DNA of 64,000 bases from Quadrisphaera sp. INWT6. Lineage in GTDB: Bacteria; Actinomycetota; Actinomycetes; Actinomycetales; Quadrisphaeraceae. The stretch's first letter is position 1. Each line of letters starts with the position of its first letter. The notes below the pieces were generated by a model, which saw nothing but the letters and a program-made list of their open reading frames with translations, did not search any database and was not told where the DNA came from. Below, piece after piece: positions 48,812 to 60,575 of the stretch. Where the stretch lies: NCBI RefSeq assembly GCF_015390235.1, contig NZ_VUOH01000003.1, positions 496,001 through 560,000 of the forward strand, in the 5' to 3' direction. The translations under genes were made by a program, and so were the position numbers.

Positions 48812-48821
48812 GCGACCGGGG

Positions 48822-50732
<1,911 letters not shown>

Positions 50733-50874
50733 GACCCCATGGTCCCACGGACCAGGCACCGGACCCGGCCCCGACCGGACCGAGCGCCCGACGCGCACAG
50801 CGGGACGGATCGCCCCTACGGTGACGGACCAGCACAACCCGCTCACAGGTCGTCGTCGCCCTCGGGAGGTCCTG

Positions 50875-52731
50875 ATGTCCCGCCCCACCCCGGTCCGCAC
50901 CCGCTCGGGCGCACGAGCCGGTGCCCGGCGCACCGCGCTGGCGACCGCCCTCGCCGGCGTCCTGGTGCTGCCGCCCGGCGCGGCCCTGGCCGCGGGGCTC
51001 GACCCCGCCGCTCCCCCGGCCACCGACGCGCCGCCGGCGGCGGCACCCGCGCCGCCGGCCGCCCCCGTCGCTCCCGCGCCCCCCGCCGCTCCCGCCGGCC
51101 CGACGGCGCAGGACCCGGCCGCCACCGGCACCGCCGCCCCCCGCGACGCGGCAGCGCTGCTCGCCGCGGCGCAGGCCGACGGCCTGCAGGTCCCCGCGCT
51201 CGACCTCGACGCCCTGACCATCCCCGAGCTGCAGTCGCGGATCGCTGCCGGCGAGCTCACCGCGGCCGGGCTCACCGCCGCGTACCTGCAGCGCATCCGC
51301 GACGTCGACCCGCAGGTGGGCGCCGTCCTCGCGCTCGACCCGACCGCCCTCGACCAGGCCCGCGCCAGCGACGCCCACCGCGCCGCGCACGGGGCCCGCA
51401 CCCCCCTCGAGGGGGTGCCGGTGCTGCTCAAGGACAACATCGGCTCCGCCGGCCTCCCGACCACGGCCGGCTCCCGGGCCCTGCTGGGGAACCTCGCGCC
51501 CGACGCCTCGCTCACCGCCCAGCTGCGGGAGGCGGGCGCCGTCGTCATCGGCAAGGCGAACCTGTCGGAGTGGGCCAACTTCCGCTCCACCACCGCCACC
51601 AGCGGCTGGAGCGGCGTCGGCGGGCAGACCCGCAACCCGTACGCGCTCGACCGCGACCCCTGCGGCTCGTCCTCCGGGTCGGGCGCCGGGGTCGCGGCGT
51701 CGCTGGCGCAGGTCGCCATCGGCACCGAGACCGACGGCTCGGTCGTGTGCCCCGCGGCCACCAACGGCGTCGTCGGGGTCAAGCCGACGCTGGGGATGGT
51801 CAGCCGCACCGGCGTGGTGCCCCTGTCGCTGGAGCAGGACACCGCCGGTCCGATGGCCCGCCACGCCGTCGACGCGGCCCTGGCGATGGAGGCCCTGGAC
51901 GGCACCGACGCCGCCGACCCGGCCACCCTGGAGCGGCCCGAGGGCGTGGACACGTCCTTCGGGCGCCTGGTGGAGGGCAACGGCCCGTCGCTGGCCGGGG
52001 CGCGCTTCGGGTACTGGGTGCTCGACGCCGACCAGCGCGCCGCCGTCGACGACGACGTCGAGGCCGTCTACGCCGCGGCCGTCAACGCGCTGCGGGGCTC
52101 CGGGGCGACCGCCGTCCCGGTCGAGCTCCCGGACCAGGCCGCCGTCGGCGCCGGGGAGGGCCTGGCGCTCGGGCCGGAGTTCTCCCGCGACATCGACACC
52201 CACCTGGCCGGCCGCACCGCGCAGGGGGCGCAGGTGCCCGCCGACCTCGCCGCCCTCGTCGCGTTCAACGCCGCCGACCCCGTCGAGCTCGCGCTCTTCG
52301 GCCAGGAGACGTTCGAGGCCGCGCTGGCGGGGCCGGCGGCCGACTCCCCGCAGGTGGCCGCGGCCCGGGAGGAGGCGCGCCGGCTCGCCCGCGCGTCCAT
52401 CGACACCGTGCTCGCGCAGGGCCCGGGTGAGGCCGACGACCTCGACGCCGTCGTCGCCCTCACCGGCACCCCGCCCGACCTGCTGAGCTACCAGGACACC
52501 GACGGGGAGCCGCCGGCGTTCACCTACGCCAGCTCGACACCGGCCGCGGTGGCCGGGTACCCGGCCGTCACGGTGCCCGCCGGGTACGCGGGCCCCTCCG
52601 CGGCGCTGCCGGTGGGCGTCACCTTCTTCGGCGCCCGGTGGGACGACGTCGACGTCCTCGGGTACGCCGCGGCGTTCGAGGCGCAGACGCAGGTGCGCCG
52701 CGCCCCGACCCTGCCGGCGACGGTCGGCTGA
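50875..52731 (+). CDS. Secreted amidase-signature family protein
   Basis: 618-aa amidase (AS family, Ser-cisSer-Lys triad). Catalytic Lys186 in VLLKDNIGS, the cis-Ser in [13 protein letters not shown] and the nucleophile in [12 protein letters not shown] are all present. An N-terminal signal peptide ([21 protein letters not shown]) and a long Ala/Pro linker (about residues 45-85) suggest export and tethering to the wall. Substrate unknown: amide hydrolysis in peptidoglycan, peptides or scavenged amides. ATG is preceded by GGGAGG. It converges on the ATP-grasp/alpha-E/transglutaminase cluster. Confidence 0.88.
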   Translation: MSRPTPVRTRSGARAGARRTALATALAGVLVLPPGAALAAGLDPAAPPATDAPPAAAPAPPAAPVAPAPPAAPAGPTAQDPAATGTAAPRDAAALLAAAQADGLQVPALDLDALTIPELQSRIAAGELTAAGLTAAYLQRIRDVDPQVGAVLALDPTALDQARASDAHRAAHGARTPLEGVPVLLKDNIGSAGLPTTAGSRALLGNLAPDASLTAQLREAGAVVIGKANLSEWANFRSTTATSGWSGVGGQTRNPYALDRDPCGSSSGSGAGVAASLAQVAIGTETDGSVVCPAATNGVVGVKPTLGMVSRTGVVPLSLEQDTAGPMARHAVDAALAMEALDGTDAADPATLERPEGVDTSFGRLVEGNGPSLAGARFGYWVLDADQRAAVDDDVEAVYAAAVNALRGSGATAVPVELPDQAAVGAGEGLALGPEFSRDIDTHLAGRTAQGAQVPADLAALVAFNAADPVELALFGQETFEAALAGPAADSPQVAAAREEARRLARASIDTVLAQGPGEADDLDAVVALTGTPPDLLSYQDTDGEPPAFTYASSTPAAVAGYPAVTVPAGYAGPSAALPVGVTFFGARWDDVDVLGYAAAFEAQTQVRRAPTLPATVG

Positions 52732-52766
52732 GCCCCACGGGGCGCAGGCGGCCGCGCGCGGCCGGG

Positions 52767-52794
52767 GGCGGCCGGGCCGGTGGGCCCGGCCGCC
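52767..52794. terminator. Bidirectional terminator between amidase and transglutaminase genes
   Basis: Perfect 12-bp stem (52767-52778 with 52783-52794) with loop GGTG, immediately before the transglutaminase stop. Confidence 0.7.
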
Positions 52795-52795
52795 G

Positions 52796-53635
52796 TCAGG
52801 CCAGGCGCGTGATGTCGACCTTGACGACCATCTGCGACGAGGCGGACCCCGCGTAGACGCCCTTCAGGGGCGGCACGTCGGCGTACTCGCGCCCGCGGGC
52901 GACGATGACGTGCCGGTCGCCGGGGGCGACGTCGTTGGTGGGGTCCCAGCCGAACCACTCCCCGGCCCACCACTCGACCCACGCGTGCGACTCCCCGGTC
53001 ACCGTCGCCCCGACCACCGCGGAGGGGTCGGGGTGCAGGTACCCGGAGACGTAGCGGGCGGGGATGCCCGCCAGGCGCAGCGCCCCCAGGGCGAGGTGGG
53101 CGAAGTCCTGGCAGACGCCGGCGCGCTCCCCCCAGGCGTCGGCGGCGCGGGAGTGCACGCCGGTGGCGCCGGGCACGTAGCGCACCTCGGCGTGCAGGAC
53201 GCGGCAGATCTCCGCGGCGAGGTCGTCCGGCGAGGCGCCGGCCCCGGCGAGGGACCTGACGCGCTCGGCCAGCTCCGGCGGCGGGGTCGTCCGCGCCGAC
53301 GGCGCGAGCAGCTCGACCACCTCGTCGACCACGGCCGGGTCGCGCAGCTGCTCCCAGCTGCCCCCGGGCGGCGGTGCTCCCGGCCTGTCGACCTCGACGG
53401 TGGAGGTGGCGGTGACGGCCAGCTCGGAGTGCGCCTCGTGCACCTCGAAGACGGTCACCTGGGAGCCCCAGTAGTCGTGGTAGACGTGCTGCCACGGGGC
53501 GGGGCGCACCTCCAGGCGCGTGCGCAGCGCCGTCTGCTCCGGCGTCGTCATCGGGGTCACGCGGACCTCGTTGTACGAGCTGGTGACCGGTCCGCCGTAG
53601 CGGTAGCCGGTGTGGTGCGCGATGCGCAGGCGCAT
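52796..53635 (-). CDS. Transglutaminase family protein
   Basis: 279-aa protein with an N-terminal Bact_transglu_N domain (MRLRIAHHTGYRYGGPVTSSYNEVRVTP) and a C-terminal transglutaminase-like protease core: catalytic Cys in GVCQDFAHLAL, His in GESHAWVEWW and Asp in GWDPTNDV. Third gene of a conserved cluster with the alpha-E protein and circularly permuted ATP-grasp. These have been predicted to form or process peptide-like amide products; no product is known. ATG lies two bases after the alpha-E stop. Confidence 0.9.
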   Translation of the reverse strand: MRLRIAHHTGYRYGGPVTSSYNEVRVTPMTTPEQTALRTRLEVRPAPWQHVYHDYWGSQVTVFEVHEAHSELAVTATSTVEVDRPGAPPPGGSWEQLRDPAVVDEVVELLAPSARTTPPPELAERVRSLAGAGASPDDLAAEICRVLHAEVRYVPGATGVHSRAADAWGERAGVCQDFAHLALGALRLAGIPARYVSGYLHPDPSAVVGATVTGESHAWVEWWAGEWFGWDPTNDVAPGDRHVIVARGREYADVPPLKGVYAGSASSQMVVKVDITRLA

Positions 53636-53637
53636 GC

Positions 53638-54594
53638 TCACGCCCTGCCCCCCATCCAGGTCAGCGCCTCGCCGCTGGAGAAGTAGCGACGGGCGACGGC
53701 GTCGCTGGCGGCCGAGCAGGTGCGCTGCACCCGCTCCATCTCGTCGGGCAGGTGCGCGAGCACGTCGGCCAGCGGCCGGTACTCCAGCTCGGCGCGGGTG
53801 CGGCCCAGGCGGCGCTGGGCCTCGTCGAAGACGCCGGCGCGCTGCCCGCTCGACTCGAGCTCGGCCAGGCACTTTTCGGCCTGCGCGAGGGCGTGGACCA
53901 CCGAGCGCGGGAAGAGCCTGTCGAGCAGCAGGAACTCCGCCGCCTCGGTCTCGTCCTCCAGGCCCCGGTAGGTGCGCAGGAAGGTCTCGTGGGCGCCGCA
54001 GGCGCGCAGCAGGGAGGGCCAGCGGCTGGCGGGCCCTCCCAGGCTCGCGGTCGACGTGATGAGCCGGGCGGTCATGTCAGCCCGCTCGATGCTGCGGCCG
54101 AGCACGAGGAACAGCCAGCCGTCGTCGCGGCTCATCGTGGAGTCGGCGATGCCGGTGACGGTGGAGGTGCGGTCGCGGACCCACGCGAAGAACGTGTGCG
54201 GGCTCACCGCGCGCCACCGGCCCGTGGGCACGGTGTTGTAGGCGGTGTTGAGCACCTCCCACATCTCTGTGGAGACCGTCTCGCGGGCCCGGCGGGCGTT
54301 CTCCCGGGCCCCGCCGATGGAGGCGACGATCGAGGCCGAGGAGTACGGGTCGTACCCGAGCCTGTCGAGCACCGTCCGGCGGTCGGCGCGCGGCGCGGGC
54401 GCGCCGTCGCCGTCCTGGGCGTCCTCGAGGGGGGCGCCCATGACCGACAGGAGGTTGGCGCAGGCCGTGCCCTCGTCGATCCACGGGTCCTCGACGAGCA
54501 GCTGCAGCTGGACGTCGAGCAGGCGGGCGGTGTCCTCGGCGCGCTCGACGTAGCGGCCGATCCAGAACAGCGCCTCGGCGATCCGGCTCAGCAC
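53638..54594 (-). CDS. Alpha-E domain protein
   Basis: 318-aa alpha-helical protein of the alpha-E family (DUF403). It begins LSRIAEALFWIGRYVERAEDTARLLDV and includes GARENARRARETVSTEMWEVLN and FLVLGRSIERADMTARLI, the hallmarks of the family. It is the middle gene of the ATP-grasp/alpha-E/transglutaminase set and overlaps the ATP-grasp stop by seven bases (GTG start at 54594). The biochemical role is unknown. Confidence 0.92.
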   Translation of the reverse strand: MLSRIAEALFWIGRYVERAEDTARLLDVQLQLLVEDPWIDEGTACANLLSVMGAPLEDAQDGDGAPAPRADRRTVLDRLGYDPYSSASIVASIGGARENARRARETVSTEMWEVLNTAYNTVPTGRWRAVSPHTFFAWVRDRTSTVTGIADSTMSRDDGWLFLVLGRSIERADMTARLITSTASLGGPASRWPSLLRACGAHETFLRTYRGLEDETEAAEFLLLDRLFPRSVVHALAQAEKCLAELESSGQRAGVFDEAQRRLGRTRAELEYRPLADVLAHLPDEMERVQRTCSAASDAVARRYFSSGEALTWMGGRA

Positions 54595-56240
54595 GTCGCA
54601 CCCCCCGCTCGCTGCTGGACCCGCTGCTGGACCTGTTGCTGCTGCTGCTGCTGGTCGCGGACGTCCGCCGCGCCGCCACCGCCCGGGCCCGCGTCCGGCG
54701 GGGCGCTGGGCGCCGGGGGCACGGCCACCGAGCGCGAGCGCACGGGTGCCGGGTCGTCGGGGCGGTCGTCGGCGAGCACCCAGGTGTCCTTGCTGCCGCC
54801 GCCCTGGGAGGAGTTGACCACCAGCTCGCCCTCGGGCAGGGCCACGCGCGTGAGGCCGCCGGGCAGCACCCACACCCGGGAGCCGTCGTTGACCGCGAAC
54901 GGCCGCAGGTCCACGTGCCGGGGGGCGATCTTCTCCCCCACCAGGGTGGGCACCGTCGACAGGCGCACCACGGGCTGGGCGATCCAGCCGCGGGGGTCGG
55001 CGCTGACGCGCTCGCGCAGCTGGTCGAGCTCGACGGCGGTCGCGGCCGGGCCGATGACGATGCCCTTGCCGCCGGAGCCGTCGACGGGCTTGACCACGAG
55101 CTCGGCCAGGCGGTCGAAGACCTCCTCGCGGGCCTCGGGCTCCTCCAGGCGCCAGGTCGGCACGTTGGGCAGCACCGGGTCCTCGCCGAGGTAGTAGCGC
55201 ACCAGGTCGGGCACGTAGGTGTAGAGCAGCTTGTCGTCCGCGACGCCGTTGCCGATGCCGTTCGCGAGCGTCACGTTGCCGGCGCGGGCGGCGTTGACCA
55301 GCCCCGGGCAGCCGAGCATCGAGTCGGACCGGAAGTGCACCGGGTCGAGGTACTCGTCGTCGACGCGGCGGTAGACCACGTGCACCGGGCGCAGGCCCGC
55401 CGTGGTCCGCATCAGCAGGCGCCCGCCGCGGCAGACGAGGTCGCGGCCCTCGACCAGCTCGATGCCCATGCTGCGGGCCAGCAGCGCGTGCTCGAAGTAG
55501 GCGCTGTTGTAGACGCCCGGGGTGAGGACGACGACGGTCGGGTCGTCGACGCCCACCGGGGCCGCGGCGCGCAGCGCCGCCAGGAGGCGGCGCGGGTACG
55601 CCGCGACCGGGCGGATCCGCTGGTCGCTGAAGGCCTGCGGCATCGCGCCCGCCATCGCGCTGCGGTTGGTCAGCACGTAGCTGACGCCGGACGGCACCCG
55701 GACGTTGTCCTCCAGGACGCGGAAGGCGCCCTCGGCGTCGCGGACCAGGTCGACCCCCGCCACGTGCACCCGGACGCCGTTGGGCGGCTCGATGCCGGCG
55801 ACCACGCGGTGGAAGTGGGAGGAGGAGGTGATCACCGAGCGGGGGACGACGCCGTCCTCCACCGCGCGCATCGGGCCGTAGGCGTCCGCGAGGAAGGCCT
55901 CCAGCGCCGCGACGCGCTGGGCGACGCCGGCCTCGACGACGCTCCACTCCTGGGCGCTGACCACCCGCGGCACCACGTCGAGCGGGAACGGGCGCTCCTC
56001 GCCGCCGACGGCGAAGGTGATGCCCTTGTCCTGGTAGGAGCTCGCCAGCGCGTCGGCCCGGCCGCGCAGGTCGCGCAGCTCCGTGCCGGCGAGCGCCGCG
56101 TGCACGGGGGCGCTGGTCTCGCGCACGCCCATGTCGGCCGTGAACATCTCGTCCCACGCGCCGCTGGCGAGCGCCGCCTCCGCGTAGCCGTCGAACAGCC
56201 CGCCCCCCGCGTCCACCCCGTGGCTCGCTCCTGGCGTCAC
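54588..56240 (-). CDS. Circularly permuted ATP-grasp protein (CP_ATPgrasp)
   Basis: 550-aa protein of the COG2308 type. It begins with FDGYAEAALASGAWDEMF, has LGDVVPRVV-like and HFHRVVAGIEPPNGVRVHVAGVDLVRD motifs, and in the middle RVLEDNVRVPSGVSYVLTNR; the ATP-binding parts include KPVDGSGGKGIVIGP near residue 385. It is predicted to make amide bonds with an ATP-activated acyl phosphate. The last 40 residues are an odd Gln-rich tail (DQQQQQQQVQQRVQQ) absent in most relatives. First gene of its cluster. Confidence 0.9.
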   Translation of the reverse strand: MTPGASHGVDAGGGLFDGYAEAALASGAWDEMFTADMGVRETSAPVHAALAGTELRDLRGRADALASSYQDKGITFAVGGEERPFPLDVVPRVVSAQEWSVVEAGVAQRVAALEAFLADAYGPMRAVEDGVVPRSVITSSSHFHRVVAGIEPPNGVRVHVAGVDLVRDAEGAFRVLEDNVRVPSGVSYVLTNRSAMAGAMPQAFSDQRIRPVAAYPRRLLAALRAAAPVGVDDPTVVVLTPGVYNSAYFEHALLARSMGIELVEGRDLVCRGGRLLMRTTAGLRPVHVVYRRVDDEYLDPVHFRSDSMLGCPGLVNAARAGNVTLANGIGNGVADDKLLYTYVPDLVRYYLGEDPVLPNVPTWRLEEPEAREEVFDRLAELVVKPVDGSGGKGIVIGPAATAVELDQLRERVSADPRGWIAQPVVRLSTVPTLVGEKIAPRHVDLRPFAVNDGSRVWVLPGGLTRVALPEGELVVNSSQGGGSKDTWVLADDRPDDPAPVRSRSVAVPPAPSAPPDAGPGGGGAADVRDQQQQQQQVQQRVQQRAGGATC

Positions 56241-56370
56241 CGCGCGCTCCCCCTGACGTCCATGGCCGGACCGTACCGATCAGCGGGCCCCTGCGGTGGG
56301 GCGGTCGGGCAGGTCGCGCGCCCCGGGCGCGTCGCCGCCGGGCGCGTCCGGGGGCTCGCCCCACCACTGG

Positions 56371-56376
56371 TAGTCT
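56371..56376 (+). promoter_or_regulatory. -10 candidate of rpsT
   Basis: TAGTCT lies about 124 bp upstream of the rpsT GTG; the long leader may fold, but no specific regulatory structure was identified. Confidence 0.3.
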
Positions 56377-56499
56377 CAGCCGTTGCGCGTGCATCGTCGC
56401 GGTCGGACACCGACCGAGCCGGGTGCCGCGGAGAGCTTCAGCAGTACGCAGTACCTGTCCTGAGAACCGCCCCCTGAATCGCGACGGAGTGACCGGCCC

Positions 56500-56763
56500 G
56501 TGGCCAACATCAAGTCCCAGATCAAGCGCAACCGCACCAACGAGCTGGCGCGCCTGCGCAACAAGGCCGTGAAGTCCGAGCTGCGCACCGTCGTCCGCTC
56601 CGTGCGCACGGCTGCCGAGTCCGGCGACGCCGAGACCGCCGCCGCCGCGCTGCGCGCCGCGAGCCGCAAGCTCGACAAGGCCGTCTCCAAGGGCGTCATC
56701 CACAAGAACCAGGCCGCCAACCGCAAGTCGGCGCTGGCCAAGGTCGCTTCCTCCGCTTCCTGA
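56500..56763 (+). CDS. rpsT: 30S ribosomal protein S20
   Basis: 87-aa primary 16S rRNA-binding protein. [30 protein letters not shown] at the N-terminus and [18 protein letters not shown] at the C-terminus match the family. GTG start. It has its own terminator and converges on holA. Confidence 0.97.
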   Translation: MANIKSQIKRNRTNELARLRNKAVKSELRTVVRSVRTAAESGDAETAAAALRAASRKLDKAVSKGVIHKNQAANRKSALAKVASSAS

Positions 56764-56790
56764 GCGGGGCGCTGGTCGAGCACCAGCACC

Positions 56791-56826
56791 GAGGGCGGTG
56801 ACGGACCGAGGTCCGTCACCGCCCTC
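56791..56826. terminator. Bidirectional terminator between rpsT and holA
   Basis: A perfect 16-bp stem (56791-56806 with 56811-56826) and a CGAG tetraloop, 28 bp after rpsT and 49 bp from the end of holA. Confidence 0.82.
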
Positions 56827-56874
56827 CGTCGTTCCCGGGTGCGCCTGGCCGGGTGCGCCTGGGCCGTTGGTGCC

Positions 56875-57945
56875 TCAGTCGCCGGCACCCCGGGCGCGGA
56901 CCACGGCGATGACCGCCCGCTCGACGGCGTAGCGGGGGTCGCGGCTCCCGCCCTTGACGGCCTCGTCGGCGTCGGCGAGCGCGGTGATGCTGGCGGCGAT
57001 GCCGTCGGGCGTCCAGCCGCGCAGGGCGTCGCGGGTGGTGCGCACCTGCCACGGCGCCATGCCGAGGCTCTTGGCGAGCACCTGGTCGGAGCCGCGGCCG
57101 GCGGAGGCGACCTTCGCCATCGACCGCAGCTTCAGCGCGAGCGCCGCGACGAGCGGCACCGGGTCGAGCCCCGACTCCAGCGCCTGGCGCAGCAGCCGCA
57201 GCGCCTCCGCGTGGTGGCCCAGCACGGCGGCGTCGGCCACCTTGAACCCGGTCACCTCCGCGCGGCCCCCGTAGTAGCGCTGCACGTCGTCCTCGGTGAT
57301 GCGCGCCGCACGGCCCCGCCCGGCGGGCGGCACGTCCGCGACGAGCTGGGAGCACGCCGCCGCGAGCGCCCGCAGGTCGCTGCCGACGGCCAGCAGCAGC
57401 GCCTCCAGGGCCGCCTCCTCGATGCCCCGGCCGTGCGCCTTCAGCTCGGTCTGGGCGAAGGCCCGCTGCTCGGCGGGCGTCTTGACGGGCGGGCACTCCA
57501 CGAGCACCGCTCCCGGCACCGCCCGCGCGGCCTTGAGCAGCCCCGCGCCGCGAGCGCCCCCGCCGTGGCGGAGCACGAGGACGACGTCGTCGGGGAGCTC
57601 CCCGAGGGCTGCGGTGACGTCGGTGACCAGGGCGTCGGGGGCGGCCTCGAGGCCGGTCACCACCACCAGGCGCGCCTCCTCGAACAGGGAGGGGCTGGTC
57701 CACTGCGACAGCTCGCCGGTGCGGTAGGTGGCCGCCTCCACCGAGACCACCTCGAGGTCCGGCGAGCGCTCGCGGCACGCGGCGCGCACCCGCTCGACGG
57801 CGCGCTCGGCCAGGAGGGCCTCCGGGCCGGTGACCAGCACGACCGGACCCGGCTCGGCGAGGTGCCACGGCAGCGCGCCGGCGGCCCGCGCCTGCTCCCC
57901 GGCGCTGCTCGGACGGGAGCGCGACGGGGTGCGGGAGGTGGCCAC
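56875..57945 (-). CDS. holA: DNA polymerase III subunit delta
   Basis: 356-aa clamp-loader subunit that opens the beta clamp. An AAA+-like N-terminal part (LVTGPEALLAERAVERVRAA), VVVTGLEAAPDALV, ECPPVKTP and the RYYGGRAEVTGFKVADAAVLG region are typical of bacterial HolA. GTG 57945 with an Arg/Ser-rich N-terminus; downstream of comEC, as in most actinobacteria. Confidence 0.93.
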   Translation of the reverse strand: MATSRTPSRSRPSSAGEQARAAGALPWHLAEPGPVVLVTGPEALLAERAVERVRAACRERSPDLEVVSVEAATYRTGELSQWTSPSLFEEARLVVVTGLEAAPDALVTDVTAALGELPDDVVLVLRHGGGARGAGLLKAARAVPGAVLVECPPVKTPAEQRAFAQTELKAHGRGIEEAALEALLLAVGSDLRALAAACSQLVADVPPAGRGRAARITEDDVQRYYGGRAEVTGFKVADAAVLGHHAEALRLLRQALESGLDPVPLVAALALKLRSMAKVASAGRGSDQVLAKSLGMAPWQVRTTRDALRGWTPDGIAASITALADADEAVKGGSRDPRYAVERAVIAVVRARGAGD

Positions 57946-58009
57946 GGCGACACCCTGCCACGCCCGTGCGACGCTCCCCGCCCCCCTCACGCGCCGCTCC
58001 CCGGCCGGC

Positions 58010-59605
58010 TCACCGCAGGCACCGCCGCAGCGCCCGGGGAGCCAGGGCGAGCCCGACGACGAGGGCGGCCAGGCCCAGGGCCGGCAGGGGGCCCTGCGGC
58101 CAGGGCAGCTGCGCGCCGGGGACCGCCGCGCCGGTCCGGGCGACCAGCGCCAGCCACTGGGCGCCCAGTCCCCCGAGGCGCGCGGCGGCGCCCGCGCCCG
58201 CCGGCCAGAGCGGCTCCAGGACCACGGCGGCCAGCCCCAGGAGCGTCGCCGGCGCGACGGCGGGCGCCGCGAGGAGGTTGGCGGGGACGGCGAGCAGCGG
58301 GACGTCGGGCACCAGCAGGAGCAGCACCGGAGCGCACACGGCCTGGGCAGCGATCGGCACCACGAGCGCTGCGGCGAGAGCCCGCCCCAGGCGCCCCGAC
58401 GGCCCTCGCGGGCTCGCGCGACGCCGGTGGCGGCTGAGCGGGCCCAGCCGGCCCAGCCGCCTGACCCGTCGGGCCAGGCGCTCCGACCAGGCCGGGACGA
58501 ACACGAGCAGTGCCCCGGTGGCCAGCACGGACAGCGCGAAGCCCGCCGCCCGGGCGAGCCACGGGTCCAGCACGAGCAGCGCCGTGACGGCCGCTGCCAG
58601 CGCGGGCACCCCCGCACCACCCCGCGAGACCCCGGTGCCGAGCAGCACGGCGGCCCCCATCACCGCGGCCCGCAGGACGCTGGGCTCGCTCCCGGCGAGC
58701 GCGGCGAAGGCCAGCAGCGCCGCCCCCGCCAGCAGCAGGCGCGTGCGGCGGCCGGCGCCGAGCGCCGTCATCAGCACCAGGACGGCGCTCGTCACCAGCG
58801 CGGTGTTGCCTCCGCTCACCGCGGTGAGGTGGGTGAGCCCCGTGGCCCGCATCGCCGCGTCGAGGTCCGGCGGCAGGGCGGTGGTGTCGCCCACGACCAG
58901 GCCGGGGAGCAGGCCGCGCGCGTCGGGCGGCAGGGACGCGCAGGCGCGGACGAGCCCCGACCGCAGCTCCTGGCCCCAGCGGGCCCACCGCCCGGTGGGA
59001 GGGGAGGTGGCCGGGGCTCCCAGCGGGGCCAGGACCGCGCTGGCGGGGTCAGCGGGCTCCGTCGCCTCCAGGCGCCCGCGGGCGACCACGCGGTCTCCCC
59101 GGCGCACGCCCTCCCAGGCCGGGCCGCCCAGCACGAGCACCTCGGCGTCCGCCGCCGTCGTGCGGCCGCGCCCGGTGACCCGGTCGGCGTGCAGCCGCAC
59201 GACCCAGCGGGGCGAGCGGTCCGCCCAGGGGCGCGCCGGGTCCGGGCGGACCCGGTGCGCGTCGGTCGTGGCACCGCCCTCCACGACGGCGACCGCCCGC
59301 TGGGCGGCCAGCGGCTCGAGCTGCCCGCGACCCCGGGCCACCTGGGTGGCCAGCACCGACGCGCACACGGCTCCCACGAGCACCAGCGCCAGGGCCGCCG
59401 GTCCTGCGCGGCGCAGCCCGAGGAGGCCCACGGCGACCGCGACGGCGGTGACGGCCACACCCCCCAGGACCACCGGGCGCGCGGACGGGGCGGCAGCGGC
59501 TGCGCCCCAGACCACCAGGGCGGGCCCCACCAGCCGCAGGTCCAGGCGGTGGACCTCCGGGTCCCCGCCCTGCCGCGCGGCGGGGGCGGGCACCACGCTC
59601 CTCAC
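58010..59605 (-). CDS. comEC: ComEC/Rec2-family competence membrane protein lacking the MBL domain
   Basis: 531-aa polytopic membrane protein of the ComEC/Rec2 family, a DNA-uptake channel. An OB-fold-like DUF4131 region comes first, then the Competence domain (GLTHLTAVSGGNTALVTSAVLVLM, ALAGSEPSVLRAAVMGAAVLL, PLLAVPANLLAAPAVAPATLLGL) with about ten hydrophobic helices. The protein ends after the last helix and lacks the C-terminal metallo-beta-lactamase domain of longer homologues. GTG start overlaps the comEA stop (GTGA). Confidence 0.88.
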   Translation of the reverse strand: MRSVVPAPAARQGGDPEVHRLDLRLVGPALVVWGAAAAAPSARPVVLGGVAVTAVAVAVGLLGLRRAGPAALALVLVGAVCASVLATQVARGRGQLEPLAAQRAVAVVEGGATTDAHRVRPDPARPWADRSPRWVVRLHADRVTGRGRTTAADAEVLVLGGPAWEGVRRGDRVVARGRLEATEPADPASAVLAPLGAPATSPPTGRWARWGQELRSGLVRACASLPPDARGLLPGLVVGDTTALPPDLDAAMRATGLTHLTAVSGGNTALVTSAVLVLMTALGAGRRTRLLLAGAALLAFAALAGSEPSVLRAAVMGAAVLLGTGVSRGGAGVPALAAAVTALLVLDPWLARAAGFALSVLATGALLVFVPAWSERLARRVRRLGRLGPLSRHRRRASPRGPSGRLGRALAAALVVPIAAQAVCAPVLLLLVPDVPLLAVPANLLAAPAVAPATLLGLAAVVLEPLWPAGAGAAARLGGLGAQWLALVARTGAAVPGAQLPWPQGPLPALGLAALVVGLALAPRALRRCLR

Positions 59606-60450
59606 GCTCGCAGGAGCGGCGAGAGCCGCGCCAGGATCGTCGGGCCGATGCCGTCGACCTCGGCCAGCTCGTCGACGCTCGTGTACGGCCCCTGCGCGGC
59701 GCGGCGGTCGAGGATGCGCTGCGCCAGCACCGGGCCCACCCCCGGCAGCGCGTCGAGCTCCGCGGCGGTGGCGGTGTTCAGGTCGAGCAGTCCCCCGGTG
59801 GTGCCCCCGCTGCCGTCTCCGGTGCCGCGGCCGGGGGCCGAGGACCCCGCGGCGCCGACCGGCTCCGGCGGCGCGGAGACCTCCTCCCCCGGGGCCGGGA
59901 CCACGAGCTGCTCGCCGTCGGCGAGGACCCGCGCGAGGTTCACCCGTCGCAGGTCGGCTCCCTCGAGAGGACCGCCGGCGGCCTGCAGCGCGTCGTCCAC
60001 CCGCGCCCCCGGAGGCAGGCGCACGATCCCCGGGTGGGCCACCTGACCGGTGACGTGGACGACGACCTCGCCCGTCGCGGCGCCGCCCGCCGCGAGCGCG
60101 CTCGGCGTCGTCCCGGAGGTGGCCCCCCGAGCCGCCCCGGGAGCCGCCCCGGCGGCGGGGGCGCTGGCGCTCCCGCGCAGCGGCACGGCCACGCCGGGGC
60201 TGGGGGTGGCCACCGCACCTCCCCCGGTGCCCAGCCCCAGGACGAGCAGCACGACGACGCCGGCGACGACCACCAGGCCCCCTGCCGCGGCGCTCGGCGC
60301 CAGGGCCCAGCGGCCCTCGCGCAGGAGCTCCCACGCGGTCGGCGACCACGCCTCCTCCTCGCGGCGCCGCTGCGCCCGCGACGGCGGGGAGCGCACCGCG
60401 GACCGGTCGCGCAGCGGCGGGTGGCCAGCGCCGCCGTCGTCCTCCAGCAC
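59602..60450 (-). CDS. ComEA family helix-hairpin-helix DNA-binding protein
   Basis: 282-aa protein: cytoplasmic N-terminus, one transmembrane helix (about residues 50-75), SLBB/competence beta-grasp domain (VVHVTGQVAHPGIVRLPPGARVDDALQAAGG, about 125-190), a Gly/Ser-rich linker and a C-terminal double HhH domain (LLDLNTATAAELDALPGVGPVLAQRIL). It binds extracellular DNA in competent relatives. Paired with comEC through a GTGA overlap. Confidence 0.92.
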   Translation of the reverse strand: MLEDDGGAGHPPLRDRSAVRSPPSRAQRRREEEAWSPTAWELLREGRWALAPSAAAGGLVVVAGVVVLLVLGLGTGGGAVATPSPGVAVPLRGSASAPAAGAAPGAARGATSGTTPSALAAGGAATGEVVVHVTGQVAHPGIVRLPPGARVDDALQAAGGPLEGADLRRVNLARVLADGEQLVVPAPGEEVSAPPEPVGAAGSSAPGRGTGDGSGGTTGGLLDLNTATAAELDALPGVGPVLAQRILDRRAAQGPYTSVDELAEVDGIGPTILARLSPLLRA

Positions 60451-60510
60451 CGGACCAGGCTGGCCCCGCCGCGCGGCGCGCCGGGCGCCGCGGAGCCCGC
60501 CTGTGGACGG

Positions 60511-60551
60511 CGACGGCCCCGGGCGCCCCTGTGGGCGACCCGGGGCCGTCG
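60511..60551 (-). terminator. Terminator hairpin after leuS
   Basis: A 13-bp outer stem (60511-60523 with 60539-60551) and an inner CGCCC/GGGCG stem with a one-base bulge lie just downstream of the leuS stop. Confidence 0.75.
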
Positions 60552-60575
60552 AGCGTCAGCCGGCCGGTCGGCGCG

